Shown piece by piece: positions 27,001 to 36,213 of a DNA stretch of 64,000 bases; position 1 is the stretch's first letter; the number at the start of each line of letters is the position of its first letter. The stretch comes from GCA-2720975 sp964467985 (GTDB lineage Bacteria; Planctomycetota; UBA1135; GCA-002686595): contig CAYXTP010000016.1 in assembly GCA_964467985.1 (NCBI GenBank), positions 22,460 through 86,459 of the forward strand, given 5' to 3'. The translations under genes and the position numbers were made by a program. The notes below the pieces were generated by a model. That model was not told where the DNA came from. It did no database searches and worked only from the letters and a program-made list of their open reading frames with translations.

Positions 27001-27006
27001 AGTGTA
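27001..27006 (-). promoter_or_regulatory. TACACT -10-like element of the octaheme cytochrome operon
   Basis: On the minus strand GGGCTACACTC places TACACT 8 nt before the ATG at 26992. The same ten bases, GGCTACACTC, occur before the nucleoside transporter (53221-53226). The short distance implies a nearly leaderless transcript. Confidence 0.42.
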
Positions 27007-27083
27007 GCCCAGGGCCCTACCGGATCGGCACTTATGCCCAGGTCGTGTTCTCACTCTGCCGGGGGGGGAGCTGTACGGCCCCC

Positions 27084-28151
27084 TCAGCCCCCGACTTGCC
27101 TGAGGTGTTCCACGAGTGCGATCACCTGGCCCTCATCTACCGCACGGGCTGCGGCATCCACGCCCTCGGCCAGAGTCAGTGCGCGGCCCGATGCCTTCAA
27201 GATCAGTGAGGCTCCGAGCAGGGTCGCATTGCGGGCCGCGCTGGCCTCGCCGTTCAAGACGGCGCTTGTCATTTCGCCGCAAGCATCTACCAGGGCCGAG
27301 TTGTCCCCCGTTCCCTGACCCTCCTCGGGAGGGCCGAACATGGGCAGCTCAGGCTCGCCGCTGCACTCAAGCCCGAAGTCTTCAGGTTCAACGGTAACGG
27401 GAGTGAGGTGACCCGAACTGATTTCGAGCCCACGTGTGCGACGGCGCACGGATGGGATGACTCCTCCGTCTACGCCCTGAATGACGATGCCGCGCGGGTG
27501 CCCCAAGCCTTGTATGACCTCGGCCGCAGCGCCGAGGACCGGTCCACTCTGTGCAGCCAACACCACGGCGGCCGATGCTGGAGCCAGCAACTTCTCCACG
27601 GTTGAGAGTGGGCTGCGTAATCCAAGCTCACCGCGTATGTCGCGCAGTTCGAGTAGCGGCGGGAGAATACCCGACGCCGACAGCACGGCGAAGCGTCCTT
27701 TGGCTACCCACTCTTCTGCTTCCGTTGGGTCCCAGGTCATGGACAGACCCAGGGAATCCAAGACACTCGCTGCGGTCAGCCCGCGACGCGGCGGAACTCC
27801 CTTGTCCGTGATGATCAGAACGCGCGCGCCTGCTGCAGCCGCGATCAAGCCCGCCGCTAGATCCAAGGGCGGCGTCTGTTCGTGGCCATCCTGTGGTGGC
27901 GAGATGCAAACCAACCCAGGCACACCCTCGCAGGGGATTCGGGCCTGGTTACGTGCGGCACGTGCAAAGCCGGTCAATTCCGCAGCCGTTACCCCCTTCC
28001 AACGCATGCTCGTCAAGAACGAGGCAATCAGAACAGGGCTGTGCCCCCCAGAGAGGATTGCGTGGAAGGCTCGGGCCGCCTCATCTTGCGTGAGGTGCCG
28101 GGAGTCTTTGCGACCCGGGCCCAGAGCCCGCATCAGGTGTCGAAGGACCAT
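27084..28151 (-). CDS. Glycosyltransferase family 3 / TrpD2 (YbiB)-like protein
   Basis: A 355-residue protein with the helical N-terminal domain of anthranilate phosphoribosyltransferases (LTQDEAARAFHAILSGGHSP) and the alpha/beta domain with DKGVPPRRGLTAASVLDSLG, equivalent to the HGNR...G-S-A-D-V-L-E region. The GTGGDG phosphate loop of true TrpD is replaced by a PPQDGHEQTPPLD stretch, as in the TrpD2/YbiB group, which binds nucleic acid or unknown ligands instead of making phosphoribosyl-anthranilate. No trp genes are nearby. It lies just downstream of the amidohydrolase array terminator and upstream of the cytochrome operon, and is probably its own transcription unit. Confidence 0.8.
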   Translation of the reverse strand: MVLRHLMRALGPGRKDSRHLTQDEAARAFHAILSGGHSPVLIASFLTSMRWKGVTAAELTGFARAARNQARIPCEGVPGLVCISPPQDGHEQTPPLDLAAGLIAAAAGARVLIITDKGVPPRRGLTAASVLDSLGLSMTWDPTEAEEWVAKGRFAVLSASGILPPLLELRDIRGELGLRSPLSTVEKLLAPASAAVVLAAQSGPVLGAAAEVIQGLGHPRGIVIQGVDGGVIPSVRRRTRGLEISSGHLTPVTVEPEDFGLECSGEPELPMFGPPEEGQGTGDNSALVDACGEMTSAVLNGEASAARNATLLGASLILKASGRALTLAEGVDAAARAVDEGQVIALVEHLRQVGG

Positions 28152-28280
28152 GCTGAATGAAGAGAATCGCAGAGCGACTGCGGAAGAACGCCCTGCGGGC
28201 GCAAGGTCCCGGGGGCAGGTGGCAGGCAGGCCTCAGGGGGCCGACCCGAGTCAGTCTAGCCCTTCAATTCGAGTTCAAAG

Positions 28281-28305
28281 AGGGGCCTGTTTGGAATCGG
28301 CCCCT
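28281..28305 (-). terminator. Terminator hairpin at the end of the amidohydrolase array
   Basis: AGGGGCC (28281-28287) pairs with GGCCCCT (28299-28305) across an 11-nt loop, starting 4 nt after the last stop codon of the array. On the minus strand it is followed by CUUUG, a weak U tract. It is well placed to end the transcript that begins near 44365. Confidence 0.55.
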
Positions 28306-28309
28306 GAAA

Positions 28310-29728
28310 TCACGGCCGAGAGCCGCCATCTCCATCGTCCTCGTCGTGGTCCTCGCCATCTCCTTCCTCGTTCCCTTCGCCAGGAGAGTCGGAATCACCG
28401 GCTTCTTCGACGATTTCCTCTTCGGGAGTCTCGCCCGCATCCAGGCGTTCTTCGGGGGACAGGGCGGCCTCCGGGCGGGGCCGGATGTGGGCGAAGTAGA
28501 GCTCGGCCTGCTTGTCGTAGACCACCTCCCCCGCGACAACAGCCCATTGCACGAAGGTCTGGTAGTGCAGAACATCCCCGTCGGTGATGATCATGTCGGC
28601 GTCTTTTCCGACCTCGATCGATCCGACGCGCTGGCTGACCCCCATGAGTCGTGCGGGTTCAATGGTGATGCTATCGAGAGCAGCCTTCTCGGAAAGCCCG
28701 CCGCGCACGGCGTAGCCGGCCTCCACAGTGAGGTGCATCAAGTCGCGGCCCACGATGCCGCCCAGGCTGATGCCCGCCGAGCTGGGAATGATCGTCACCG
28801 ACACGCCCGCGCGGTGCAAGATGGCTGCGTTCTCGATCGAGGAGCCACCGGCACGTACGAGTTGTTCGCCCTTCGAGGACCGATCGCGCGCCGTGAGGAT
28901 GGCCGAAGCGCCTGCTCGGCCGAGCTCGTCAGCGACGATCCAGCCCTCTTGGCACCCGTCGATGATGGGGCGGAATCCGAAACGCTGAGCGAGCCGCGCG
29001 ATCTCGAGCAGGTCGGTGCGTTGGCTGGCAGAGAACAACGGCCGCGCCTCACCCCTCAAGTAGCGCAGGATGCTGCTGTCGATGCCCTTCTTGGAAGGCT
29101 CCTTGAGTTCCTTGTCGGACTTCTTGTCGATTTGCCACTGGGCATAGTCGCGCAGGTATTGAGAGGCCGCCTCGAATTTCTCGCGCAGGGTACGCTTGCC
29201 GGAGGGGCTGGACTTGCTGTAGGACAGACGGGGCAGGATGCCCGAGTTGAGCACCAAGCCGTCAATGTGCCCCGCTCGCAGTTTTGCCACTTCCGATCCA
29301 CTGCGAGCTGTCGTCACGCCCGCAGCCAGTGCCAAGGTCATGTTCTTGCTGAAGGGGTCCACGCTGTTGGCGAGGTCCGAAGAGCCGCCGAACAGGCCTC
29401 TCGACTCAATCGCCACGAGTCCCGGATAAACGCGGTAGCCGCTGACGTCCAGAACTTCGGCTCCCTCAGGAATGAACAGGTCGTAGCCGATTTCATCGAT
29501 GGTGCCGTTCTTAGAGAGCACCGTCGCGCCGCGTAGCACGGCCCCGGTACCCGTGTAGATGTCGCCACCCTGGAGCGCGAACCACTCGTCCGTTTCCTCT
29601 TCGGTCTGCGGCTCCTCCTGTTCTTTCTTCTCGTCCTGAGAGAAGGCCGGCGCGCAAAGGGAGAGGAAGATCGGCAGCAAGACAGCCAGAATAAGTGTGC
29701 GGCCGTTCGTGTTGGTTTGGATGTGCAT
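28310..29728 (-). CDS. Amidohydrolase-fold protein A11 (last of array), ligands lost, acidic tail
   Basis: A 472-residue secreted protein with a signal peptide (ILAVLLPIFLSLCAPAFS). It keeps the amidohydrolase beta-sandwich (GGDIYTGTGAVLRGATVL) and the C-terminal SIEVGKDADMIITDGD strand pattern that defines the superfamily. The HxH position reads YPGLVAIESRGLF, so both histidines are gone, and the His/His/Asp ligands seen in A6-A9 are also absent. A basic Lys-rich stretch around residues 190-215 is followed by normal fold. The final 55 residues are strongly acidic (GEGNEEGDGEDHDEDDGDG). The ATG overlaps the stop of A10 (TAATG). It is probably a non-catalytic partner of active paralogues, or an enzyme with a changed site. 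Confidence 0.88.
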   Translation of the reverse strand: MHIQTNTNGRTLILAVLLPIFLSLCAPAFSQDEKKEQEEPQTEEETDEWFALQGGDIYTGTGAVLRGATVLSKNGTIDEIGYDLFIPEGAEVLDVSGYRVYPGLVAIESRGLFGGSSDLANSVDPFSKNMTLALAAGVTTARSGSEVAKLRAGHIDGLVLNSGILPRLSYSKSSPSGKRTLREKFEAASQYLRDYAQWQIDKKSDKELKEPSKKGIDSSILRYLRGEARPLFSASQRTDLLEIARLAQRFGFRPIIDGCQEGWIVADELGRAGASAILTARDRSSKGEQLVRAGGSSIENAAILHRAGVSVTIIPSSAGISLGGIVGRDLMHLTVEAGYAVRGGLSEKAALDSITIEPARLMGVSQRVGSIEVGKDADMIITDGDVLHYQTFVQWAVVAGEVVYDKQAELYFAHIRPRPEAALSPEERLDAGETPEEEIVEEAGDSDSPGEGNEEGDGEDHDEDDGDGGSRP

Positions 29729-30960
29729 TAGAGATTCACCTCGCCACTGACGAGCACACCATCGAGGATGACGGCGTCCACTTGGGTTCCAGGTTCGAAC
29801 GGGTCTCCGCTCAGGATTACGAAGTTGGCCTGCTTGCCGGCCTCCAAGCTGCCAACCTGGTCGTCGACGCCCAGCAAGGCAGCGGGTTCCAAGGTGATGG
29901 CTCGCATGGCCGTGGAGCGATCGAGGCCCGAGGCGACGATCTCTCCCACGTGGCGACGCCAGGCCTTGAAGCCAGCGACGGAATCGCTGCGCGGGACCAG
30001 GACGACGGGTGTGCCTGCGCGCGCAAACTCTGCAGGCAGGTTGCGCTGCCGCATGGTGCCCGGATGCAGAGAGATTTCAGGTTCGAGCACGACTCGGCGG
30101 CCGCTCTTGGCCACCTTCTCGATCACGTGATAGATGTTCATGTCGCGGGTCATGACGACGCGCAGATCCCATGTGAACTCCTCTTCCCCGATGGCGTCGA
30201 TCAGGTGCAAGTAGTCACCGGCGGTGCGAACCGAAATCAGCGCCTTGAGCGATCCGTCTCGCAGCTGCATGAAGGAAGCTGCGCTGGGGTCATCCGCCAG
30301 TGGCTTGTACGGTCCTGGGTCGAGTTTGGCCTTCTTCTCCTTGTCCTTTTCCTTGTCGAACTTCTCCTTGGCCTTGTCCCACTTCTCCTTGTTCTTCTTC
30401 TCTTTTGCGATCCAGGTATCGGCCTTCTTGAAGCCACCCGAGAGGGCGTCCTTGGCCGACTTGGAAGAGCCCATGATGACCTTCAAGTAAGCGTCGTCCT
30501 TGATCGTCATGGCCGATGCTGTACTCCCCTTGGGCCGCACGACGACGCAGCGCCCAGGAATGCCATTGCCCGAGGGATAGTGACCGAGGGTCGTCACGCC
30601 CGTCTCGCGTACTCCCGAGTAGTCTCCGGCTGCCGGGTACAACTCGTCCGAAGCCCGCTGCCAAGGCCGCGCCCCACTCTGACCGGAGCCCGTCATGCCC
30701 ACGCGCGTGTAGGCGTTGACAAGACCTGGGATGACCACCTGGTCGGGGTCCAGCTCATAGACCGGAATCCCGCGCTCGACCACGAGATCCTCGCCCACGG
30801 TGATCACCTTGCCGCCCTCCACGAGCAGCACAGCGTGTTCGATCACCTCACCGGTTCCCGTCTCGAGGACGGAAGCCTTGATTGCATACAGGTCGGGTAG
30901 GTCAGGAGCCTCTTGGGGGACAGGGCTGGGTGTCCAGGCGAGGAGCAGGGGAATGAGCAT
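29728..30960 (-). CDS. Amidohydrolase-fold protein A10, ligands lost, Lys/Glu-rich insert
   Basis: A 410-residue protein with a short signal (MLIPLLLAWTPSPVPQ). The fold markers YAIKASVLETGTGEVIEHAVL and GSLEAGKQANFVILSGDPFEPG are clear. At the HxH site it reads IPGLVNAYTRVGM, and the later histidine and aspartate ligands are missing. Residues 176-215 are almost entirely Lys, Glu and Asp (KEKKNKEKWDKAKEKFDKEK), predicted to be a charged helix inserted in the barrel. It follows an 88-nt gap after A9 that contains the CTACAACGAAC motif shared with the leader of A4, so it may begin a separately controlled block together with A11. Confidence 0.88.
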   Translation of the reverse strand: MLIPLLLAWTPSPVPQEAPDLPDLYAIKASVLETGTGEVIEHAVLLVEGGKVITVGEDLVVERGIPVYELDPDQVVIPGLVNAYTRVGMTGSGQSGARPWQRASDELYPAAGDYSGVRETGVTTLGHYPSGNGIPGRCVVVRPKGSTASAMTIKDDAYLKVIMGSSKSAKDALSGGFKKADTWIAKEKKNKEKWDKAKEKFDKEKDKEKKAKLDPGPYKPLADDPSAASFMQLRDGSLKALISVRTAGDYLHLIDAIGEEEFTWDLRVVMTRDMNIYHVIEKVAKSGRRVVLEPEISLHPGTMRQRNLPAEFARAGTPVVLVPRSDSVAGFKAWRRHVGEIVASGLDRSTAMRAITLEPAALLGVDDQVGSLEAGKQANFVILSGDPFEPGTQVDAVILDGVLVSGEVNL

Positions 30961-31027
30961 CGTGATTAGGGGGAGTGGGATTCGTGTCGGGAGCGTCCCG
31001 GTACGTTGTTCTGGTGTGAGCGGAGGG

Positions 31028-31038
31028 GTTCGTTGTAG
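31028..31038 (-). repeat. 11-bp motif shared with the leader of amidohydrolase A4
   Basis: GTTCGTTGTAG on the plus strand (CTACAACGAAC in the direction of transcription) lies about 70 nt before the start of A10. The same 11 bases occur at 40474-40484, in the only other long gap of the array. It may be an operator, a processing site or chance. Confidence 0.4.
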
Positions 31039-31048
31039 AAGGCGTCAG

Positions 31049-32296
31049 TTACCAACGGCGGCGGTCACGGGCCGTGTCATAGACCGTCTCGCCTTCCAAG
31101 TAGACCTGTTCGATGGATGTGCGCGGATCGGCGGGATCGCCGCTGAGAATGACGAGGTCGGCGTCCTTGCCGGCCTCCAAGCTGCCAAGCCGGTCCGAAA
31201 TCCCGGCCACGGTCGCCGGCACGATCGTGAGACCGCGCACCGCCTGCATGGCGGAATTGTCCATGCCGTAGCGCGCCCCCATGGCCGCCTGCAGGGGCAG
31301 CTCCTCGAGAGGCACAACCGGCGCGTCCGTGTTGAAACCGATCATGGGGTGTCCCGCTTGTTGGAAGCCCCAGGCACTGCCATGCACCTGTCCGTCTGTT
31401 CGATAACGCGGGGGGTTCGGCCACATGACTTCGCGCGGGCCCAGGATGGCAGCCACGTTGTTCTCAACCGCGATGTCCGAGTTCAAGTAGCTGTCGAAGG
31501 AACCGTGGTCGATGTACACGTCCAGGTCGTAGTCGCGAGCCAGCATCAGAATGCTCATCATCACGAGTTGGAAGTACTGCGTGTGGGTTGAGACCTGGGT
31601 GCGGTGGGCGGCCAACTCCCTGAAGATGTCAAGGCGCAACTCGCGCTCTGGCTTATCGCCCTCGCCCGCTTCGAACTCATCCCAGGCCTGGGCGTAGGCC
31701 AGGCCTTGCTCGATCACCGTTCTCAGGTGGAAGTTCATCAGCAGGCGCCCCATTCCGTAGCCCCAACGTGTGGGGTTATCGCCCTGGGCGATCTTGAGCG
31801 AACCCGGATCGCGCACCAACGCTCTTTCGTACTCGGGGAAGCCCGTCTTCATCAAGATGCCCTGCCCGCCCATGTTCGAGCCCGAGCCGGGAATGTAGAG
31901 GACCGTCGTAACGCCCGCCGCCAGCGCACGCTTCAGGTTGCGGTTCGCGGGCACCGTTGTGGGCGCAACTCGCAGGCCCGAGTTGATCTGGAAGACGGTG
32001 TCGTTAATGCCCGAACCGCTGACGTGGGTGTGCAGGTCGACGAGACCGGGCATGACCCACTGGGAGCCCAGGTCGCGGAGCGTGTATCCCGTGGGCACCT
32101 CAATTTCCGAGCGCGCGGCAATGGCCTCGATTTGGCCGTCTTTGACGAGGATCAGCGCATTGTCCACCACCTGCCGCCCGTCCAGCTCCGCCACCAATGC
32201 CTTAGCGGCAAAGAGGGCAAGACCCGGACCACCCGGCGTGCCGGGGTCTTGGGCGCTGGCCGCAAGAGCCAGCAGGGTGGTCGCGACAACTACCAT
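31049..32296 (-). CDS. Secreted amidohydrolase A9, intact metal site (imidazolonepropionase-like)
   Basis: A 415-residue protein starting at ATG 32296, which overlaps the stop of A8 by 7 nt. It has a short signal peptide (MVVVATTLLALAASAQ). All classical ligands are present: H89-x-H91 in GLVDLHTHVSG, the histidine of STHTQYFQL, the histidine of VYIDHGSFDSY and the aspartate of GFNTDAPV. C-terminal DRLGSLEAGKDADLVILSGDP closes the beta-sandwich. The ligand set matches the mononuclear or binuclear imidazolonepropionase/prolidase-like groups, which hydrolyse cyclic amides or dipeptides. Conserved GSGSNMGGQG and DPGSLKIAQGDNP blocks are shared with A6-A8 only, marking these four as one subfamily. 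Confidence 0.92.
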   Translation of the reverse strand: MVVVATTLLALAASAQDPGTPGGPGLALFAAKALVAELDGRQVVDNALILVKDGQIEAIAARSEIEVPTGYTLRDLGSQWVMPGLVDLHTHVSGSGINDTVFQINSGLRVAPTTVPANRNLKRALAAGVTTVLYIPGSGSNMGGQGILMKTGFPEYERALVRDPGSLKIAQGDNPTRWGYGMGRLLMNFHLRTVIEQGLAYAQAWDEFEAGEGDKPERELRLDIFRELAAHRTQVSTHTQYFQLVMMSILMLARDYDLDVYIDHGSFDSYLNSDIAVENNVAAILGPREVMWPNPPRYRTDGQVHGSAWGFQQAGHPMIGFNTDAPVVPLEELPLQAAMGARYGMDNSAMQAVRGLTIVPATVAGISDRLGSLEAGKDADLVILSGDPADPRTSIEQVYLEGETVYDTARDRRRW

Positions 32297-33564
32297 CGAC
32301 GGCGCTCCGATTGGGTGCTGTAGACAGTCTGACCGTGCTGGATGACCCATTCGACCGAACTGCGAGGGTCAATCGGATCGCCCTTGGTCACGATCAGGTC
32401 GGCGTACTTGCCCACCTCGACACTGCCCTGGTCCGCCTGCAGTCCAACCGTTAGGGCCGGCACGATCGTCAGTCCGCGAATGGCGTCCATCTTCGAGTTG
32501 TCGAAGCCGTAGCGAACCCCCATGGCCGCTTGCAGTGGCAGTTCTTCCTGGGGGATCACCGGCGAGTCGGTGTTGAATCCGATAGTCGTGTGCCCGCGCT
32601 CCTGGTAGCTGGCGGCCACGCCCATGATCTTGCCGTCGGTATCCACAAATCCCGCCCTGTGGTCTTGGATCGCACGCGGGCCGAGGATGGCGTTGACGCC
32701 TGCTGCTTGTGCCTGGGGGGCCGCGCGGAATCCGTCAAAGGTGCCGTGGTCAATGAACACGGGCAGACCAAATTCGATGGCTACCATGTTCACCGTCATC
32801 AGCACGACTTGGTAGATCTGGGTGTGCGTGGAAACCTGCGCCTCGCCTTTGACGAGACTGCGATAGATATCAAACTGAATATCGCGCTCGGGCTTCTCCC
32901 CCTCACCGGCTTCGAATGCCTCCCAGCGCTTGGCGTAGGCCACGCCGCGCCGGAAGGTGTTGCGCGTATTCCAGTTCATGAAAGTTCGGCGCGGTGTCCA
33001 AGGCTGGCTGCGCTCGGGGTTGCCCGCCTGGGCCAACTTCAACGAACCGGGGTTGCGAATCAGGTTGGCTTCGAAACCGCGGAAACCCGTGCGCTGCAGA
33101 ACGCCCTGCCCTCCGATGTTGGTGCCCGAGCCGGGAATGGTCAGAACGGAGGTCACGCCCGCTGCCAAGGCTACGCGCATGCCCGCTGTATCGGGGATGG
33201 CACCGGCCCAAGCACGAAGGCCCGGGTTGGTCAGGTAAACCATGTCATTGAGACTGCGCAGGTCAGAAGCGGAGTGGTTATGGAGATCCATGAACCCCGG
33301 GCTGACCCAGTTGTCGCCGGCGTCCAGAATCTCGTAGCCCTCCGGAATCTTGACCTTGCTCTGGGGCCCGACGGCCTCAATGCGCGAACCTGAAATCAGA
33401 ATGACACCGTTGTCGAGAACCGCAGGCCCGGGTCGCGCAGCGATCAGGATCTTGCGCGCGAGAATTGCTCGCCCCTTGCCCTCGGCTGCTGCGGGGGACA
33501 GATTGACGAGGCCGATGAAGGCCAGTGCCAGCGCGACCAGTGTTCTGACTTTGGGTGTCATCAT
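32290..33564 (-). CDS. Secreted amidohydrolase A8, intact metal site
   Basis: A 424-residue protein. The ATG at 33564 gives a signal peptide (MMTPKVRTLVALALAFIGL, ending LSPAAA). Ligands are H95-x-H97 (FMDLHNHSAS), STHTQIYQVV, VFIDHGTFDG and GFNTDSPVIP. The blocks PGSGTNIGGQG and RNPGSLKLAQAGNP are nearly identical to those of A6 and A7, with long stretches of DNA similarity, so it arose by tandem duplication. It begins 4 nt after the stop of A7 and its terminal R-R-R-W codons overlap the start of A9. Predicted periplasmic or surface hydrolase; whether the substrate is a peptide, cyclic imide or lactam cannot be told. Confidence 0.92.
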   Translation of the reverse strand: MMTPKVRTLVALALAFIGLVNLSPAAAEGKGRAILARKILIAARPGPAVLDNGVILISGSRIEAVGPQSKVKIPEGYEILDAGDNWVSPGFMDLHNHSASDLRSLNDMVYLTNPGLRAWAGAIPDTAGMRVALAAGVTSVLTIPGSGTNIGGQGVLQRTGFRGFEANLIRNPGSLKLAQAGNPERSQPWTPRRTFMNWNTRNTFRRGVAYAKRWEAFEAGEGEKPERDIQFDIYRSLVKGEAQVSTHTQIYQVVLMTVNMVAIEFGLPVFIDHGTFDGFRAAPQAQAAGVNAILGPRAIQDHRAGFVDTDGKIMGVAASYQERGHTTIGFNTDSPVIPQEELPLQAAMGVRYGFDNSKMDAIRGLTIVPALTVGLQADQGSVEVGKYADLIVTKGDPIDPRSSVEWVIQHGQTVYSTQSERRRW

Positions 33565-33568
33565 GTTC

Positions 33569-34873
33569 TTAGAATCGGCGCACATCCCTAGACGTGTCAT
33601 AGACGAGCCGGCCAGCCTGGTACACGCGTTCCACCGAGCAACGCGGGTCGGTCGGATCGCCTGAGGAAATTACAAGGTCCGCTTCAAGTCCCGCGACCAC
33701 GCGGCCCAAGCGGCCGGATAGGCCGGCCGCCTCAGCGGGCACTGAGGTCACACCGCGTACGCCGTAAGGCTCGGAGTTGTCCACGCCGTAGCGCACGCCC
33801 ATGGATGCTTGCAGCCCGAGTTCTTCTTGGGCAATTCCTCGTCCAAGGGGCCCGACGCAGTCCGTGTTGAAACCCACCCGTTGGTGTCCAAGCTTTTGGT
33901 ATTGAGCTGCGACGCCCAGGATTGCGCCGTCCTGGTCATAGGAAGCGAAACCGGGGGAGTCCATCCCGGTGGTGACCGCCCGCGGGCCGAGGATCGCCGC
34001 GACTCCAAGCTCCTGAGCCTTGGCTGCCGCGCGCCAACCGTCGAAAGTGCCGTGGTCGATGTAGACAGGCAGGTCAAATTGCTCGGCAACCATTGTGAGC
34101 GTCATCAGCACGACCTGGTAGATCTGGGTGTGGGTCGAAACCTGGGCCTCACCCTTGTACAGACTGCGGAAGATGTCGAACTGCAGATCCCGCTCGGGCT
34201 TCTCACCCTTGCCCTCCTCGTAGTCCGACCAGCGCTTGGCGTAGGCCACGCCGCGTCGGAAGGTGCTACGCGTGTTGTAGTTCATAAACGCGCGCCGAGG
34301 AGTCCAGGGCGCGCGCCGCTCGGGGTTGCCGGCCTGAGCGAGCTTTAGCGATCCAGGGTCACGTATGAGCGCCTCTTCAAACTTCCGCGGTGAAGTCCGC
34401 AAGAGGATTCCCTGACCCCCCATGTTTGTTGCTGAACCAGGAATGTGCAGCACCGTCGTCACACCTCCGGCCACCGCGTTGCGCAGGTCCTTGTTGCCCG
34501 GCGTGATTCCGACTGAGGCGCGCATGCCGGGATTCGTGAGGTACGTCGTTTCTGAGAGGTCCTGCAGGCTCATGGCCACGTGGCAGTGCAGGTCGATCAT
34601 CCCGGGCGTGATCCACAGGTTGCCCAGGTCCTCAACGCGATAACCCTCGGGCACCTTCACCTTGTCCCGCGGGCCAACCGCCTCGATCATGCCGCCGCGA
34701 ATCACAACGGCTCCGTTGTTGATAACGCCGTCCCCGTCGAAGGAGCCCGTGACCACCTTGCTGGCGTAGAGGACCAGGCCCTCGTCTGCGGCTGTTTCAC
34801 CTGCAGGCGCAAGGCCCGCCGTCGAGAGGGCCAAGAGGCTGGCACAGGCCAGGGTGCGCAAAGAAATCACCAT
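33569..34873 (-). CDS. Secreted amidohydrolase A7, intact metal site
   Basis: A 434-residue protein with signal peptide MVISLRTLACASLLALSTAG. It keeps H96-x-H98 (GMIDLHCHVAMS), STHTQIYQVV, VYIDHGTFDGW and GFNTDCVGP; in the last block a Cys follows the ligand Asp where A6, A8 and A9 have Ser or Ala. It has PGSATNMGGQG and RDPGSLKLAQAGNP. The start is embedded in the last codons of A6 (7-nt overlap), so translation is coupled. It differs from its neighbours mainly near the barrel exit, which may mean altered specificity. Confidence 0.92.
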   Translation of the reverse strand: MVISLRTLACASLLALSTAGLAPAGETAADEGLVLYASKVVTGSFDGDGVINNGAVVIRGGMIEAVGPRDKVKVPEGYRVEDLGNLWITPGMIDLHCHVAMSLQDLSETTYLTNPGMRASVGITPGNKDLRNAVAGGVTTVLHIPGSATNMGGQGILLRTSPRKFEEALIRDPGSLKLAQAGNPERRAPWTPRRAFMNYNTRSTFRRGVAYAKRWSDYEEGKGEKPERDLQFDIFRSLYKGEAQVSTHTQIYQVVLMTLTMVAEQFDLPVYIDHGTFDGWRAAAKAQELGVAAILGPRAVTTGMDSPGFASYDQDGAILGVAAQYQKLGHQRVGFNTDCVGPLGRGIAQEELGLQASMGVRYGVDNSEPYGVRGVTSVPAEAAGLSGRLGRVVAGLEADLVISSGDPTDPRCSVERVYQAGRLVYDTSRDVRRF

Positions 34874-36213
34874 CGACGTGTCTCCTGTTCAATGTCGTAC
34901 ACCCGTTGCCCATCAATCAGGACAAGGGAAACTGTTGTGCGCGGATCAGCAGGATCCCCGTCTGTGATAATCAGGTCGGCATCCTTGCCGGCCTCGATGC
35001 TGCCTAGGCGTTCGTCGAGACCCGAGGCCACGGCGGGCACGATCGTGAGTCCGCGCACGTGTTGCGCGTTGGAGGTGTCGAACCCGTAGCGCACGGCCAT
35101 TGCCGCCTGGAGGGGCAGCTGCTCTTCCGGCAAGACCGGCGAGTCCGTGTTGAATCCAATCAATTCGTGTCCAGCCTTCTGATACTCGGCGGCCATGCCC
35201 AGGATGGCGCCATCGGTATCGTTCTCGACCCACATGTTGGGTCTGTACTGAACCCAGGTGTGGGGAGTCACCGCGCGCGGGCCCAGGATGGCGGGCACGC
35301 CCTTCTCTTGAGCGAGACCTGCGGCTTTGTAACCGTCAAAGGACCCGTGATCGATGTAGACATCGATACCGAATTCCTCGCGGATCATGGTGATGGTCAT
35401 CAGGACCACCTGGTAGATCTGGGTGTGCGTGGAAACCTGGGTCGAGTGGTCGAGCAGGGCGCTGAAGACCTCCCACTGGATGTCTTTGGCCCGCCTCTGC
35501 TCGCCTTCTTCCAGGCGCTGGCGCGCGTAGGCCAACCCGCGCCGAAAGGTGTTGCGCGTGTTCCAGTTCATGAAACAGCGGCCAACTCCCACAGTCCAAC
35601 TCTCGGGGTTGCCTGCCTGCGCGAGTTTGAGCGAGCCCGGATTGCGGATTTCACTCTGCTCGTAGGTCGGGAAACCCGTCTTGAACAACACGCCCTGCCC
35701 CCCGATGTTCGTCCCCGAACCGGGTATGTACAGCACGCTCGTGACTCCAGCCGCCAAGCCGATGCCCAAGTGCTGGTTGCCCGGAACCACCGATGTGGAC
35801 GCCCGCAGCCCAGGATTCGTCAGGTAGACCATGTCATTCAGGTCGTTGACGAAGAACGAGCTGGAACCCACGTGGCAGTGCAGGTCAATGATGCCGGGTG
35901 AAACCCAGCGGGGTCCGACATCGAGCACCTCGTAGCCCTCGGGGATGGCGATCTCGGATCGTGCGCCCACCTGTTGCACCTTGCCCGCTCGCACCAAGAT
36001 GATCGCATCATCGATGGCCTGGGTGCCGTGCAAGGGCAGGACCAAGACCTTGGCTGTCAAGATGGCGAGACCACGATCGGCGTTCCCCTCCCCCTTCTGC
36101 GTGTCCATTGCAGTGGACCCGCAGACGAACAGGGTGCCGGCGCACAGTGCACCGGCTCCCCGTCTGGAAAGGTTGCGCAGGGCCGAGATCACCTCAGCGA
36201 ATCTCCTCGCCAT
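34867..36213 (-). CDS. Secreted amidohydrolase A6, intact metal site
   Basis: A 448-residue protein from ATG 36213, which overlaps the end of A5 by 20 nt. A GTG at 36192, just after the stop of A5 and preceded by GAGGAG, would trim seven residues and still leave the signal (ALRNLSRRGAGALCAGTLFVCG). Ligands are H112-x-H114 (GIIDLHCHVGSS), STHTQIYQVV, VYIDHGSFDGY and GFNTDSPVLP. It shares PGSGTNIGGQG and NPGSLKLAQAGNP with A7-A9. A local insertion around VTPHTWVQYRPNMWVEND is not seen in A7, A8 or A9. Confidence 0.91.
   Translation of the reverse strand: MARRFAEVISALRNLSRRGAGALCAGTLFVCGSTAMDTQKGEGNADRGLAILTAKVLVLPLHGTQAIDDAIILVRAGKVQQVGARSEIAIPEGYEVLDVGPRWVSPGIIDLHCHVGSSSFFVNDLNDMVYLTNPGLRASTSVVPGNQHLGIGLAAGVTSVLYIPGSGTNIGGQGVLFKTGFPTYEQSEIRNPGSLKLAQAGNPESWTVGVGRCFMNWNTRNTFRRGLAYARQRLEEGEQRRAKDIQWEVFSALLDHSTQVSTHTQIYQVVLMTITMIREEFGIDVYIDHGSFDGYKAAGLAQEKGVPAILGPRAVTPHTWVQYRPNMWVENDTDGAILGMAAEYQKAGHELIGFNTDSPVLPEEQLPLQAAMAVRYGFDTSNAQHVRGLTIVPAVASGLDERLGSIEAGKDADLIITDGDPADPRTTVSLVLIDGQRVYDIEQETRRW

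Noticed and set aside
27050..27090. G-run/C-run inverted repeat as a terminator of the TrpD2-like gene
   Set aside because: The pairing is mostly G and C homopolymer, the loop is uncertain and no U tract follows, so it was not called.
28157..30900. Long plus-strand open frames opposite amidohydrolases A10 and A11
   Set aside because: Their translations have no fold or family features and lie wholly antisense to genes with signal peptides and amidohydrolase motifs.
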